Shown: positions 1 through 11,825, counted from the stretch's first letter. The stretch is DNA of 64,000 nucleotides from Symsagittifera roscoffensis (GCF_963678635.1 NC_087062.1:95845705-95909704); one strand, 5' to 3'. The notes: a model not told the origin generated them from the letters alone. Numbers and translations: made by a program.

Positions 1-1061
1 TTGTATGATGTGCTTGTCAAGACGTTTTGGGGTATCGAGGACACTAGTTGCTGAACTATAGTCCTACAATCCCTTCCATTTTCTTTGTGTTGTCGTCTTG
101 ACGGCATGATCTTCATCTTCTCGCAGATTGTTAGTGACGCCATAGCTGCTGCCCACTCGGGATCATATCTGGTCACTTCCCTCTCCAACAATCCACCCAG
201 CATCCGCATCACTTGCGGTGTGACCTGCACTGTTTTATCCAATAAAGAGAGGCTGTTACTGTTCATGCGAGAGAGTTCCTGCTGGACCAGGTTCGAGCGC
301 AGCAACAGATCCAAGGGCACCGGTTCCTTCTTGGATAAAATCTTTATCTCGGCTGCTTTCTCTACAGGTAACTCAGGATGTCCTGGGATTGGATGTCCGG
401 ACTTATCCAAGCATCTCGTCAAGGGAAGCGCTTCGTAAGTCTCTTTGTCCAGAAACGAGAACCCTTCCTTGATTTCTGCCTGATTGGCTTGCTTCTGTTC
501 CAATCTTTCAAATAACGCGGTCTTCTTGCTGAGGCTGTCAGCAGTCTGGTGTTTGTCACGCATCCTGTGCTCGATTATCATGTGGTAGCCATCTAATCTC
601 ACTATCCATCTACCAATATAACTCTGATCCATCGAGTATGTCTTCAACCAGGATAATGCTCTGTTGTCCACGCGTAACTTAAAGGGAGCGCTCCCCAAGT
701 ATGCGCGGTACTTGTCCACGAATGTGACTACTGCAAACATCTCTGCTTTCGGTGCACCATATTTCATCTCAGTGTCACTTAACACCTTACTGCCATATGC
801 AATGGGACGGAGAACTGTTCTTCCATTCCAATCCTGCCCCTGATGCAGTTTTCCTGAGATGGCTACTACTGATGTGTCTGTGTCAAGAACATACATGCCC
901 TATTCTGTAGGCATGCCTAGCACTGGCGCTTCGCACAGTTCCCGTTTTATGTTCTCGAAGGCAGCTTGTGCTTCTTTGTTCCGTTCGAACTTCTTTCCTT
1001 TAATGCGCATCAGCTTCTGCATTGCATACACCTTGTCTGCATTTCCCTTTATGAACTCACG
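1..1061 (-). pseudogene. Element C: RNase H and post-RNase H linker of a Ty3/Gypsy pol, cut by the window edge
   Basis: Reading right to left, this stretch continues the reverse transcriptase of element C. It contains the RNase H core: VLDTD with the first Asp, a Glu in the EMFAVV stretch, and an Asp in LRVDNRAL. A long linker follows, with the KEGFSFLDKETYEALPL block seen also in copies A and B. Stops interrupt it near 1,062 (NY-stop-REF) and within RNase H. Integrase of this copy is expected beyond position 1 and is not in the window. RNase H would degrade the RNA strand of the RNA-DNA hybrid during reverse transcription. The broken frame makes it a pseudogene. The assignment rests on close similarity to the better preserved copy at 23,143-24,666. 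Confidence 0.85.
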
Positions 1062-2400
1062 CTAATAATTGGCGAATACTAGGAAGCTCATGAGTTGTGT
1101 GTCCGTCCTGGGAGCCTTCCATGTCAACATAGCCTCTACTGCTTCCGGGTCCGGCCTCACGCCATGCCTATCCACCATTCTTCCTAGATACTTTATTGAA
1201 TCTCTGAGTATCTCACATTTCGATGGTTTACATTTCAAGCCTGCTCTTTTCATGCAGCCAAAGGCCTCCTCTAGCCGATCAATATATTCTTCCAGGTTGG
1301 GTGTTGCTATGACTACGTCATCCACGTAACACATCACCAGGTTCCCGTCAGTCATTGAGCCATCAGTCATTGAAAAGTGGCCGTCGCGTTGCACAAGCCG
1401 AAGGGCACCTTCTTCCACTGGTACAACCCCAATTCACATGCGAATCCGGTCTTCTCCTTGTCCTTCTTTCGCAGAGGGACCTGCCAGAAGGCCGAACCCA
1501 AGTCCAGAGTGGTGAAGAACTTGGCGTCACCAAGTTTTGAGAGTCTTTCGTCTATTCGGGGTATCGGGTACGCATCTTTTATTTTCACCGCGTTCAAGTA
1601 GCGAAAGTCGCAACAGAACCTAAGCTGTCCCCCCTTCTTTTTTGCCATGACTACCCCGAAAGCACACGGCGATTTCGAGGGTTCTATCATGTCGTATTCG
1701 AGCAACATTTCTATCTCCGCTCGGCACGCTTCCGATTTATGTAGTGTCATTCGTCTTGCGCCTTCCCTGTGGGAACGGCGCCTTCCTCTAGTTCGATTTC
1801 GTGTTCGACGAAATTGCAACAACCGATATCCGCCTTATGTTTTGCAAATACATCCGCGTTCCAATTTAAAACCGCCCCCAATGATTCAAAGTCTCCCTCG
1901 CCTATTTTCCCTTTTACGTGTTCTATTTCTGGCAAAACCGGTTTGTCAGATTCTAGTTCATATGACGAGGGGCGTTCCGGAAAATTCGAGTAGCTCAACA
2001 AGCCGTTGTCCGTTTCGGATTTCATTGAAAAACGTTTATGAATAGATTCAAATTCAATATTTCTTTTTAAAATTATATCTTTATTGGCATGATAAGTGCA
2101 GTCTTTCACACTATATCTCTTCAAGTTTTGTGTCTCTTCATAGTCGGTCCTCATCGGCAAAGCGTAACCAAGTTTCTTTCCACGCACCATGTTGTCCAGT
2201 GTGTTCAATAACACACTGACACACAGTCCGTTTCGAGTTACCGAGAAGCTCCGGCCTAAAATGACTGAATTTTGACTGTTTGGGTTCGGTACCAAACAAA
2301 CCAGTTTACTATCACTTAAGGAATTTCGATTTTTCACTCTAAAAATTGCTACCACAGCCTGTCCCGGCTGTAGTTTTACCTTTCTATCTAAAAAGATTGG
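1062..2400 (-). pseudogene. Element C: reverse transcriptase domain (Ty3/Gypsy), broken
   Basis: The RT palm motifs are readable in pieces: FCCDFRYLN, motif A LDLGSAFWQVPL, PFGLCNAT and the catalytic YVDD at 1,318-1,329. A small deletion with stops around 1,340-1,420 removes the residues between the ATATFQ block and NLVMCYVDD, so motif B and motif C no longer share a frame. Upstream, 1,747-2,355 carries the protease-RT connector, whose homologue in copy A is continuous with the RT. This domain would copy element RNA to DNA in the virus-like particle. In this copy it cannot be made as one chain. Confidence 0.9.
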
Positions 2401-2417
2401 TACCTTGTTTTCATCTG

Positions 2418-2870
2418 CTAGTATTCTATTAATTGGTTTCTTAACATTCTTCGGTTCCGGTTCTTAATCCTTATTAGACCATTGTTCAAGTCAATCATCA
2501 CGTCAAAATTTCTGACAAAATCTCTGCCCAAGATGAAATGATCGGAGTCGTCCAAATTCTCTACCACCAGGAAGCTCATCCAAAGATCCCGACCTCCCAT
2601 GTGGAGGACCGTTATTGGTGCTCTTCTAGCTACGTAAATCGCTCCTCGATTTGCTGCCGCTAGTCGGAGATTCGTCAGAATTAGGTCTTACCTCGTGAAG
2701 CCCATTCTTTCCCAAGTTTTTATCGGCATCGCGCTCACTACCGCTCCTGTTTCCAGGAGCCCTGTGACTCCGATTTTCTTCCCGTTGGTGTCGAGCAGTC
2801 ACATCTGCTTCGTATCCAATGTGAACCGCGTCTTGCTCCATCATGGCGTCATGACCAGTCCTACGGACTT
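2418..2870 (-). pseudogene. Element C: retropepsin-like aspartic protease remnant, active-site Asp replaced
   Basis: This aligns with the protease of copy A (25,848-26,249). The active-site loop is LLETGA here against LLDTGA in copy A; the changed codon is at 2,751-2,753. Retropepsins need this Asp, so the copy would be inactive even apart from its frameshifts around 2,600-2,870. The downstream MGGRDLW and ILGRDFV stretch (2,418-2,600) is in frame here, whereas copy A has lost one base at the same place. The domain would cleave the Gag-Pol polyprotein. Confidence 0.8.
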
Positions 2871-2874
2871 CAAG

Positions 2875-5860
2875 TTATTCTTCACCCAAATAGATTTGCC
2901 CTATTTGGTCACTGTCTGTCGACACGTAGGTCCTAGTGTAGATACTGATCCCGTCCACGTTCAGCATCATTTGATATGGTCCATAGACTTCCACGTAGCG
3001 CCCGTGAAATTTCTTTATTCGAGGGCCACCCATTGTTAGTAGCGTTTGCACGGCTCTTGACTCAGTGCATGGCTCCACCTGTCTCAGATAATCTGCATAT
3101 GTATCCAAATGCATCAAAGTGAATTCTGATGGTTCACTCAGATTTCTGATTACCTGGTGTCCCGCTACAGAGATTATCGATTGTATTTTACTTCCCTGCG
3201 GCACCATAACAAACGTCTACCCGGAGATCACATTTAATTTCATGCTCAAACTGCTTGGTGCTTTTGTCTCCTCGACTTCTGATGCCTCGAAGGCATTCAG
3301 CCTTTCCTGAATTTTTTCATTTTCTAATTTGAGCTTCACATTTTGTTCGATCTCCTTCGTTACCAATTCCTGCTGGACTCTGTAAAGAGCATCCCTGCGG
3401 CTGCCCTATAGCCGATCTTGAAGTCATCCACTGCAGTCACCGGTTCCAGTACACGTTTCCTCTTCCGTTACCGCCTGCGTCTTCTTCCTTGCCAGCTCTT
3501 GTGGTTTTTCTTTTCTGCGTGCCTCCGCCTCACTCAACAGGCGAGCCTTGCCGGCTTTCACAACCGATAAAGCTTCCTCGTGCCTTGGGTGCTTGATGTC
3601 TGCTACAGCATCCCAGAATTGTGGACAATCTTATTTAAAATGACCTTCCAAGTTACAAAAGAAACACCTTGGGCCGAATTTCGCATTTACTCCTCTCATG
3701 AAATCTTCATGATTGACCTCTGACGCATCTTCATCCTCGAGGCTGAAGCCTATTGCTTTCATGCCTGTTTGTTAGTTGGGCATGCTGACACATGATGTTC
3801 CGTCAAACTGCTATTTGCACAAAAGCGTCTCTTTTCCATATCATCCCTTGGTTTGTACCAGTTGTTTCATTTGTTTACTGGTCCATTGTTAATGTTGCCA
3901 TTATTGTTTTTGTAATATCCCGATCTCGATGGAAGCTTCAGCAAAAGATATTTTTTTGACTTGAGTCTCACATTCTCTGGTTTTGGCGCATTGGTTGAGA
4001 GTGGTGTGTAATGAGTCGCCAACATGTTCGAAGCTTGTCATTCTTCACCCCATCGATGAATTTGAGGCTACATCCTTCTGTTCGACTCATCTGGTTGGCT
4101 ACGCCTTCTCAGCATCTCTAAATTGTCTAGAAACTTATCTATCGTCTCATCTTTGCGTTGCCTCCGTTGCTCGAAGCGCATCTTTGCCTGGTGTCCCTGC
4201 ATTCCGAACCAAAATGATTTAACAAGATTTCAAAGATTTTCTCAGCAGTTTCCCGCTGGTATTGCTTTGGCCATCACACAGTTTAGGGCTGTCTCTTCCA
4301 AGTTGCTAGTAAGCGCACTGCATTCTTGTCGTTCTGACAAGTCCTCTTCTTCAAAAGGCAGTTTCATTACCTCTATCCAGGTATCAATACAGCCATCAGA
4401 TTCGTCTTTATAGCATCTTGGTTTCTTAAAAACCCTTCTGGACTTTTCACTACGTTCAGTGGTTCTAGATAACCTCGTAAGAAATGTTTCCAATGGCCTG
4501 TTCAGAGGTGCAAAGGCTGTGGCCATTGATGTAGCGTCTCTCGAATGCCCCGCCTCAGTATCATCGCCCCCTGATAAGGGCTCTGGATTTTCCCTCCTGT
4601 CCGAATCGCTGGGTTTGTTTCTTCCTTGACTCGCATGACTCCTGTTCCTGGAATCGCATCTCCCAGTCGCATGTGCATCTTGCGTCGGTCGTTCGTTTGA
4701 GGTCTGTCTGTTGCCACTTGAATTTCATCTGATGTCTGGGCCTCGTGTTCTATTATCCCGTGTGGCATAGCCTGATGAACTGCCCCTTCCTCTAAGAGAT
4801 CCTTCTCTTGTTCTGCTACTCATTAAAGTTCACCCTCGGCTCCCTACTGGGTTCTCCCGAGTTCGATTCCCCATTTTTTGATCCACTCCTGCTGCCTGGT
4901 AGCCCATCCAACCTATACATGATAGCCTGAGTTCACCTCTCTATCATCGCATCTATCTTCGTGTCAAGAGTCCCAAGAGTCTGCTCTTGTTGAATTCTCA
5001 TTTTCTCCATGTCGTCTCTCAATCTTAACTCTCTTTGCTCAGCCTCCCTTTTCAATCGCGACAGGTTCTTTGCTAAGTGTTCATCCGTTCTCTCCTTCAA
5101 GCGTTTTTCGCTTCTGCTAGCTTCTTGTCTGTTGCGGTTGATCTCTTCCCGCATACTTTCTCTCTCGACGTGGACTGTCCTTTCCAGTTGACATCTGTTC
5201 ATTCTGTTCTCCTATACTGCCCACTCTGTTGGTCAAGGCTTCTTCAATTGATGCTCCGTTTTCCACTAATGGCGTCACAAGTGGCTGTGTCACCCTGTCG
5301 ATCCCAGGTAGCTTGGTGCTGGTCGATATTCGGGATTTGATTATCTGCCTCGATGTCTTCTCACTATCCACCTCTGGATCCGCCGGTGCATGGCTTAGCC
5401 CTGTGTTCCTACTCTCCCCAGTTCGCATTTCCGAGTTCGTCATATTCACAAAGTCTCTTGACTAGCCTGATCCGTTTGTGGTCTTGCGTATTGTCCTCAC
5501 CACACCAAATTGGTCCATGGTACCAGTATTTCTTTCGGTGTGTGCGTCATTCTCCTGAGTCGAGCTATTGAAGCTGACTTGAGATCCAAAGGCATCTTGC
5601 CCGTCATCGTCCTCTTCTTCTTCCTGGGTTTCTGCTTCATCGCCTGTACCCGTTCCCATAGTAAATGGAAAGAAGTTTCCCAAAGTGTTCTTCACTATTT
5701 CTGAAAACGATGAGGACGTTGCCGGTTTTTCCGTCAAGCCAACCATCATGGTGTTTTCGTTGGGTGATCTTGTTGTCGCCACATTTTCAGTAGAGATGTC
5801 GGACAGTTCCGACATCTCTTCTCGGTCTAGGGTCCCGGTCGAGGGTAGCTCCACTCTTGC
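2875..5860 (-). pseudogene. Element C: gag (coiled N-terminal region, capsid, zinc knuckles), multiply broken
   Basis: This is homologous along its length to gag of copy A. Recognisable parts in coding order are an acidic region (STGTLDREEMSELSD, about 5,830-5,462), an arginine- and glutamate-rich coiled coil (about 5,200-4,933), the capsid start (IDTWIEVMKL with FEEEDLSERQ, about 4,400), and the nucleocapsid region near 3,600-3,850. Breaks include an in-frame TAG at 5,462-5,464 where copy A has Gln, a short deletion near 5,190 that shifts frame, and a TAA inside the second zinc knuckle near 3,632. That knuckle keeps its His (EGHFK), which copy A has lost. Gag would form the particle and bind RNA. 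Confidence 0.85.
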
Positions 5861-6006
5861 TGGACTCTCACGACTCCTCAGCTGTAGCCTCTCGTTCAAT
5901 TCTTTCAGTCGTGACGAGCTACCGCTCACCTGACTACTACTCGGGGTTGAACTTGGGGTCGACCCAGGCAGCGCGACGTCCATCAATGGGCGTATTGTTT
6001 GTGTCT

Positions 6007-6862
6007 CTAGGCCACGCAGGGAGGACGTTGATTCAGTTGGTATCCACACCTCCAACCCTCATTCATATGCTCTTGAGCCGCGCGATCAAGGTTAAATCGT
6101 CCCTTCGATCTGGGAGCTTCGTCCACCTCCATACGCGACTCTGGCCTTGAGCCGGTAACCATTCGCTCCTTGGGCCTAGCGCCTTTCTGCATGTCAAGCT
6201 CGCGTTGTCGTTGCTGGATCCTCTCAAACTCCGACTTCAGCTGCTCACAATTCGCGGCATTCTCTCGCACTCTTTGTTCTTGTAGATGTTCAGCTTTCAA
6301 CAAATTCAGTTCCCTCCGCGCTTGGTCCTTTTCGACGACCGCTTGATCCCTCTCCAGTTTCGCCTGATCTCTCTCAACCTTCGCTTGATCCCGGTCGAGG
6401 TTCGCCTTGTTCCTCTCCCGATGAGTCCTCTCAAGCTCTCTCTTCATGATACCGAGGTCCGGATACGCTTCCCCCGTTTGTTGTGCTCGCGTCATCGATG
6501 GTATCTTACTCGTGCTCTGGCCTGTAGATCTGGCTGATGGTCTGATCGGTAGTGGGAACTCCCCTGCGCCATACTCGGTATTGTTGCTCAAGCCAGGGTT
6601 CCTTGCCAAGTCGAATCCCCTTATTCCTCCATCCACATTCCAGGACAGCCATCTGGTTTGCTCTTGGTTGGATATTCCATCGGTGGTGTAGCCGACCATT
6701 AGAACCGCTTCTGTTGCAGACTCCCGGCATTCGCCCCTTTTCCTCCAACTGGAGGATGGCGTTCAGCATCACCGCCATTCTCTCATCCACTTGAGTGTAA
6801 TCCAGGTCCCCCAGGCGTCTGTACAACTCATCAAGTGTGGGCCTTTTCAGAGCCGATGGCAT
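6007..6862 (-). pseudogene. Element B: coiled-coil ORF downstream of the macro domain
   Basis: Two overlapping frames (6,506-6,862 and 6,007-6,699) together match the coiled-coil ORF of element A (18,598-19,533). Shared points are the opening LDEL motif, a TEAVLM/TEVLLM block, and the LARNPGL/LANEPGL block. One frameshift near 6,690 separates the N-terminal part. About 6,317-6,402 encodes a near-perfect heptad tandem (ERDQAKL, ERDQAVV, EKDQARR), a 21-base DNA repeat that should form a long coiled coil. Function is unknown. As in element A it lies about 400-500 bases beyond the macro-domain stop. Its 3' end runs into gag of element C, so the junction is probably recombinant. Confidence 0.65.
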
Positions 6863-7332
6863 GGACTTTCAGAATCGATCTGCCATTTCTGTAACTTCCA
6901 GGTGATCTTGAGTATTAGCAACTTGAGTTTTACCTTAGCAACTTGAGTTTTACCTTCTGGAAGCGTTGTTCAACTTGTGTGTTCGTTCAAGGACTTCCTT
7001 TCTTTCAATTGAATGTAGCTGGGTAGTCAATTTGACTTTACCAAATCAATCTGAAAATAACACTCGATTTTTAGACTAACAGGTTATGTTCCTAACCTAA
7101 AACCCCCCTGCCACTATAGTTAAAACCCTTTCCTTTTCGTCCTACTAAAATAGTAGTTCAATTGGAAATTTTCTAAAAGCATGCAGATTCATTTTATGTT
7201 TTAGCACCATCAATCATTTAAAATTTAATTATCCTGCCAATCACCTTTAAGATCCTTTGACCTGTTTTGTACCCCCACGCCTGACTCGAGATCCTCCCCT
7301 CATACCCAACTCGAGACCCCCGTGTACCCGGC
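6863..7332. other. Non-coding spacer between macro domain and coiled-coil ORF (element B)
   Basis: No conserved reading frame. A short direct repeat (AGCAACTTGAGTTTTACCTT, twice at about 6,917-6,955) is present. The spacer takes the same position as 19,534-19,946 in element A, but I see no clear sequence conservation. Confidence 0.5.
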
Positions 7333-8168
7333 TCAGGCGATGCTCATGTAGTATTTCTTATAAAGATGCACCATTATCTCCGTTTCTGCGAAGACCACGT
7401 GTAGGATAGCGTACAATTCCCTTGGGCTCATTTTGCCCCTGTTTGGGTCATACACCGGCATTGAGACCTCCGTTATCCTTCTTTCAATCATGAAGTCTCG
7501 TAGTCTTGTTAGTGCCAACATCACGTGTTCAGGATCGATCGTGTTCCTGTCATTGACCTTCGTCACTAGGAAGCACAGGTATTTGCCCGGGACTTGTGCT
7601 ACTGATGGTGGAAGCGCAGCCATTCCTCCCAGCCCCGGTCTCTGTCTAAACAGAAACCCCACGTTCTGGTACTCTCTCTTAAATTCAGCCTCCAGTCTTG
7701 ATTTAAAACTCATGTCCGCCGTGATACAGATTGCGCTAGTCCTGTCTGACAGAATGAAGTCACTATCCATTATCAGGATATTTTCCGAGTATTCGTTTGG
7801 TATTTCAAACTTCGTTTTGAAGTTCCGTCCTATGGTAGGCTCGGCCTCCTCCCCATCCAGTTCCAGTCCGCTCGTTTCTCTCACTTCCCTGAGTTTCTTT
7901 ATCATTAAATTTTCGGTGTGGGTAAGTCCTACCCCCACTCTCCGGAATAAAATATTTATCGACGTCCCCGTCGATGATGCTGGGTCTGAATTATCCGGCG
8001 GAATGTCGAGCGGCCTGTCTGTTGATTCTCCGTTTTCATGTGCTTTCCCGCCGATATGTCAACTTGTTGTATGCTCTGTCCTTCGTCGCTTCCGTTCTTG
8101 ACATCGCGCATCCATTCTAATATCCTCAGGTTCGTATTCTCCCTCCTCTCTATCTCGCTCTGTTCCAA
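7333..8168 (-). pseudogene. Element B: macro domain (TARG1/OARD1-like) at the end of pol
   Basis: The frame 7,333-7,938 carries the macro-domain core: ITADMSF (adenosine-side block), GKYLCFLVTK (central strand), a TRLRDFM helix, the SMPVYDPNRGK loop, ELYAILHVVF and VHLYKKYY. The block order and spacing match the small macro proteins that remove ADP-ribose from Glu/Asp or bind ADP-ribose. The upstream piece 7,956-8,168 is the integrase-to-macro connector, split off by a frameshift near 7,950. The loop that holds the catalytic Asp in TARG1 reads YDPNRGK here, with no clear equivalent Asp, so binding rather than hydrolysis is possible. The family call is inference from motif order. Confidence 0.7.
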
Positions 8169-8233
8169 ATCCGTCTCCCGCTCGGTGTCGAGTAGTCTTC
8201 TTGTGGGTAGTGTTCTCTATCATTGATGATTTG

Positions 8234-9712
8234 CTATTCATCATCTGCCGCCAGTTCGCCCACACTTAGTAGTTCTTTGCCTAGGTCGTCGGGCTGTATC
8301 TTATCAATCAGGAAATCGTCCCCATACCTGTTGTACCTCATGCCTGTTCGTTTGCGATTGCCACTCCTTGTCCCCGCTGGTATTGATAAGTCTGGTTCTG
8401 TCCACTTCGGCACCTCACCTTGCTCCGGATTGTTCCAGTCTTCTTCCACGAAAGATTTCGCTTCAGAATCTGATTCTATTTTTTCATTGTCATCCAAACT
8501 CAAGTTCTCATTGCCATCATTCTTCTCTCTGATGCCTTTTTCGTTCACTTCACATAATAGGTAATCGAGTCCCTCCATGTCCTTTGGTATCCACCAGCCC
8601 TCTGGGGATGGGACATGAGGCTTCAGGCTCTCATAATGTGCTGTTCGCCCAGTACTCAAGCGGTAGAACCGTCCTTGTTGATGTACTTCCGTTATCATGA
8701 ATGGTCCTCTCCATTTCTTGAGTAGTTTCTTCGTCCCTTTGGGCGGTATGACATTCTGGAAAACCCACACGTACTGGCCCACTTCATATGGCTTCGCCTG
8801 TAATATCCTTTCATCATATTTCTTGCGCTGTCTCATTTGTGCTTGCGCAGTGTTCCTCCTGCATAGCTCGTTTATTTCCTGCTGTCTCCTGATCGCTTCT
8901 TTCACGTAAGCTTGAGAGGACGTCCTCTTCCCTTCATATTCCGGGTAAAAGAATGTCAGGGGCATTGCCCTCTCTCTGCCTGTCAACATCATGAAAGGGC
9001 TGATGCCCGTTGTTGAGTGTTGAGTACTGTTATATGCCCCTACGACTTGCGGCAGATATTTATCCCAGTCTGTCATGTACCTTGAGCAGTATACCCTCAG
9101 CATATTCACCAACGTTCGATTCTGTCTCTCTACCAGCCCGTTGGTCTGAGGATGGTAAGTCGTTGAGTGTGCTTGAGCATTGTGTGACCTCTTCATTAAT
9201 TCTTTAGTCAAGTCCCCTACAAAGGCCTTGCCGTTGTCTGACTGAAAAGTCACTGGACAACCATACCTCGATATCCAATGGGTTATCACGTGGTCATAAG
9301 TCTCCTCTGCCGAAGCTGTTTGACACGGCATCGCTTCTGCCAGCGTTGTGAAGTGGTCAATTATAACCAGTATCTGGTTATACCCCGACTCCGTCATGCA
9401 TATCTTTTGATGGTCTATCTGCACCACTTCATTAAATTCCGAGCTTTCCACCGACTTGAGTGGGAATTTCATCTTCCTTGGGTCTTTCACTTGCAGGTAT
9501 GCTAGGCATGCATTTACCCACCTCTCGCAAGCTTTCCTCAATCCTGGCCAATCGAACCTGTGAAGTATTCTTTGTTGCACCTTGTCTATCCCCTGGTGCC
9601 CCATCTGATCGTGCGATCTGAACAGCACCTCTGTCTGATACAATTGTGGTAATATGATGAGGTTGTGCTTGTGTAATTTCTTCTCCTCGTCTTTTCTCTT
9701 GCATGCTACCAC
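8234..9712 (-). CDS. Element B: integrase, open 492-codon frame
   Basis: This frame holds an N-terminal zinc-binding region (HDQMGH, then CERWVNACLAY), the DDE core (VQIDHQ, FQSDNGKAFVG, NGLVERQNRT) and a C-terminal GPY/F module (KWRGPFMITEV), followed by an acidic tail. It would insert the cDNA into chromosomes. The last zinc ligand is Tyr (CLAY), whereas element A has Cys (CLSC), so HHCC zinc binding is probably impaired. The frame is open but lies inside a 5'-deleted element, with a stop at 9,815 upstream and no RT in cis. The ATG at 9,712 is not a natural start, because integrase is normally released from Gag-Pol. Confidence 0.88.
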   Translation of the reverse strand: MVACKRKDEEKKLHKHNLIILPQLYQTEVLFRSHDQMGHQGIDKVQQRILHRFDWPGLRKACERWVNACLAYLQVKDPRKMKFPLKSVESSEFNEVVQIDHQKICMTESGYNQILVIIDHFTTLAEAMPCQTASAEETYDHVITHWISRYGCPVTFQSDNGKAFVGDLTKELMKRSHNAQAHSTTYHPQTNGLVERQNRTLVNMLRVYCSRYMTDWDKYLPQVVGAYNSTQHSTTGISPFMMLTGRERAMPLTFFYPEYEGKRTSSQAYVKEAIRRQQEINELCRRNTAQAQMRQRKKYDERILQAKPYEVGQYVWVFQNVIPPKGTKKLLKKWRGPFMITEVHQQGRFYRLSTGRTAHYESLKPHVPSPEGWWIPKDMEGLDYLLCEVNEKGIREKNDGNENLSLDDNEKIESDSEAKSFVEEDWNNPEQGEVPKWTEPDLSIPAGTRSGNRKRTGMRYNRYGDDFLIDKIQPDDLGKELLSVGELAADDE

Positions 9713-9814
9713 TCCATCAGCTGTGTGATAGAGTAAATCATTCCTTTCTTTGTAGAACTGGCTCAGGATCTTGTAGCTGTCTTCTTCAAGTTCCCCTTTC
9801 TCCTTGGACCCCGT

Positions 9815-10930
9815 TCAGATCCATTTGGAGAGGTTACTTGTCATCTTGTCATCCTTTTGGGCTCTTATCAGGTCCGACAGCCTATATCTCGCCTTGACAT
9901 GTTCCTTTAGTGCCATGATCTGTCCATTCATTTCCCCAGAGTTGTGGATGTCGTCATTCAGCTTCACGCATACTATCATCTTTACGATCTTCATATCATC
10001 TTCTGGCACCAGATTTGTTCTGACATTTGAGTTGCATGATAGTTCCCTGAATGGTTTCCTCGAAACTGCAATTCTTTCAAGTTCTTCACTTCCTCGTACT
10101 TCCTGTACGTCCAAGTTGTACGTTCCTGAGGATGGATCTGTTTGTAATTCCCTGTCGCGGTGTCTAATCTTCTCTTCTGCCAATATCATGCAGAGACTAT
10201 CCTGATTGTCGCTACTCTCGTCCGAGTCCTCATCCCACATTTCACACTCCCCGGACAAATTTCCTCCTTCAGTATCTCCTTCCTCCGTGGACGTGGACCA
10301 CTCCCGGACTCTTGACCTAGTCCCAGGTATTCAGCCTCTTCCTTGAACTCCATTCTCTTTTTCCTAACCCGAGTGTGTTCAAGTATGTCGGCCGGGATTT
10401 TTTCAACCAGTGACTGCACGACTTCCTTCCCATCAGGGTTAGTCACCTTCGAGGTGTTTCCATCACTAACTATCCCGCTCTTTCGCAGTATTGTGACCTC
10501 TGGTTCCTCCTTACCCTTTTCTTGGATCACGGGCTTATCATCTGCTAGTTTCTCGAGTAACCGCCTTAAGTCATCGTCTATTTGTGCCTCTCCCGTCTCT
10601 ACCTGGTTAAGATCATAGCCTTTTGCCTTGAGCGTCTCCCTCACAATCCTTGACTTGAGCATTATCACTATCGGCATCCCTCGATTCTTTTTCAAGATTG
10701 TTTTCTCCGGAGGTTCTTTTGGTAATTCGGGGTGATCTTCTATTGGTTTGCCTGATTTGTCCAACCATCTCGTGAGTGGAAGACTGTCGTACGTTTCCTT
10801 GTCCATGAAGGAGAAGCCATCCTTGATCTCAGGTCTATCTGCCTCCCTCTGTTCTTGTCTCTCGTAGAACTCCGTCTTTTTACTCAAGCTGTCAGCGTTT
10901 TGATGTTTGTCTCGTGTTCTCTGCTCAATT
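9815..10930 (-). pseudogene. Element B: end of RNase H and long linker, 5'-truncated
   Basis: Homology to pol starts abruptly at about 10,930, inside the RNase H C-terminus (DKHQNADSLSKK, which carries the last catalytic-site Asp). It runs through the KDGFSFMDKETYDSLPL linker block to the integrase. Gag, protease, RT and most of RNase H are missing. A frameshift at about 10,186-10,258 and a stop at 9,815 break the frame. To the right of 10,930 the sequence is element leader, so an internal deletion joined leader to RNase H. The linker function is unknown. It carries one copy of the CTCCCCGGACA motif at 10,247-10,257. Confidence 0.8.
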
Positions 10931-11630
10931 TACCAACAACAAATTTTCACCAGAACGTAAAAATTTAAACAGGAAAAATTCCAAAAACAGAGAGATGAAC
11001 CTACCTAAAATTCAAAGTTGACAGATGTCAACAATTGTCTGAAAAAATGTCTGGTACCCGATTGCCACGCGTTTTCCTCCCCCCTGCTAGCGATCTTATG
11101 GGGTATCACAAAAACTGTCTATGTCCGTTCCCCCCTACCGATCCGACCAGGGTACCTACCTTAACCTGATGTTAAATTTGGATATCCGCTTCTTATAGCC
11201 AACGCGTGTAAGTATCTAATGTAACTAAATCGACGATGCCGAACAATTAGTTACTCTAATGTGTCCCCCCTTTTTACAATTTACAACCGCTAACCTCTAA
11301 CCTAACCAGCCCCCCTTCTAACCTCCCCCCTCTTTAGCCCCCCTCTTAAGCCGAAAAATTCCTTAAGCGCCGGGTGCTAAACCTCTCGAGAGAAAACCGT
11401 AGACCTGTTTCCAGGCCTGCTTGTGTAAAAACTTCCTCAAAACAATGGGGCTCCGCTTATCCAATTTTCCTATAATTAATGTAATGTATTATTTCCTATA
11501 ATGTAATGTGGATTTTAACGATACCCGTCTGCCCAACTTGAGAACACCCCTGTGCGTCCTCTTCTTGTTGTAGTGATCCCGTGCTGGTTGTCCCCTTGAC
11601 GTGCACTGCACTTGACACGAGCACCACCTT

Positions 11631-11825
11631 CCCACTTGGCTGGTCACCTCTTCCAGTCAAGTTTCCTAGCAGTTCAGCTCAGTCCTTTTGGACCACTGTC
11701 CCACTCGGCTGGTCACCTCTTTCAGTCAAGTCTCCTAGTGGTCCGGTTCTGTCCTTGTGAACCACTTTCCCACTCGGCTGGTCACCTCTTCCAGTCAAGT
11801 CTCCTAGAGGTCCGGCTAGGTTGTA
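11631..11825. repeat. 69-bp tandem repeat, about 2.8 copies
   Basis: Units start at 11,631, 11,700 and 11,769 with CCCACTYGGCTGGTCACCTC, giving an exact 69-base period. The repeat lies in the element B leader. Confidence 0.9.

Noticed and set aside
5462-5933. Plus-strand ORFs across gag, pol and integrase
   Set aside because: They mirror minus-strand coding sequence with known domains and have no features of their own.
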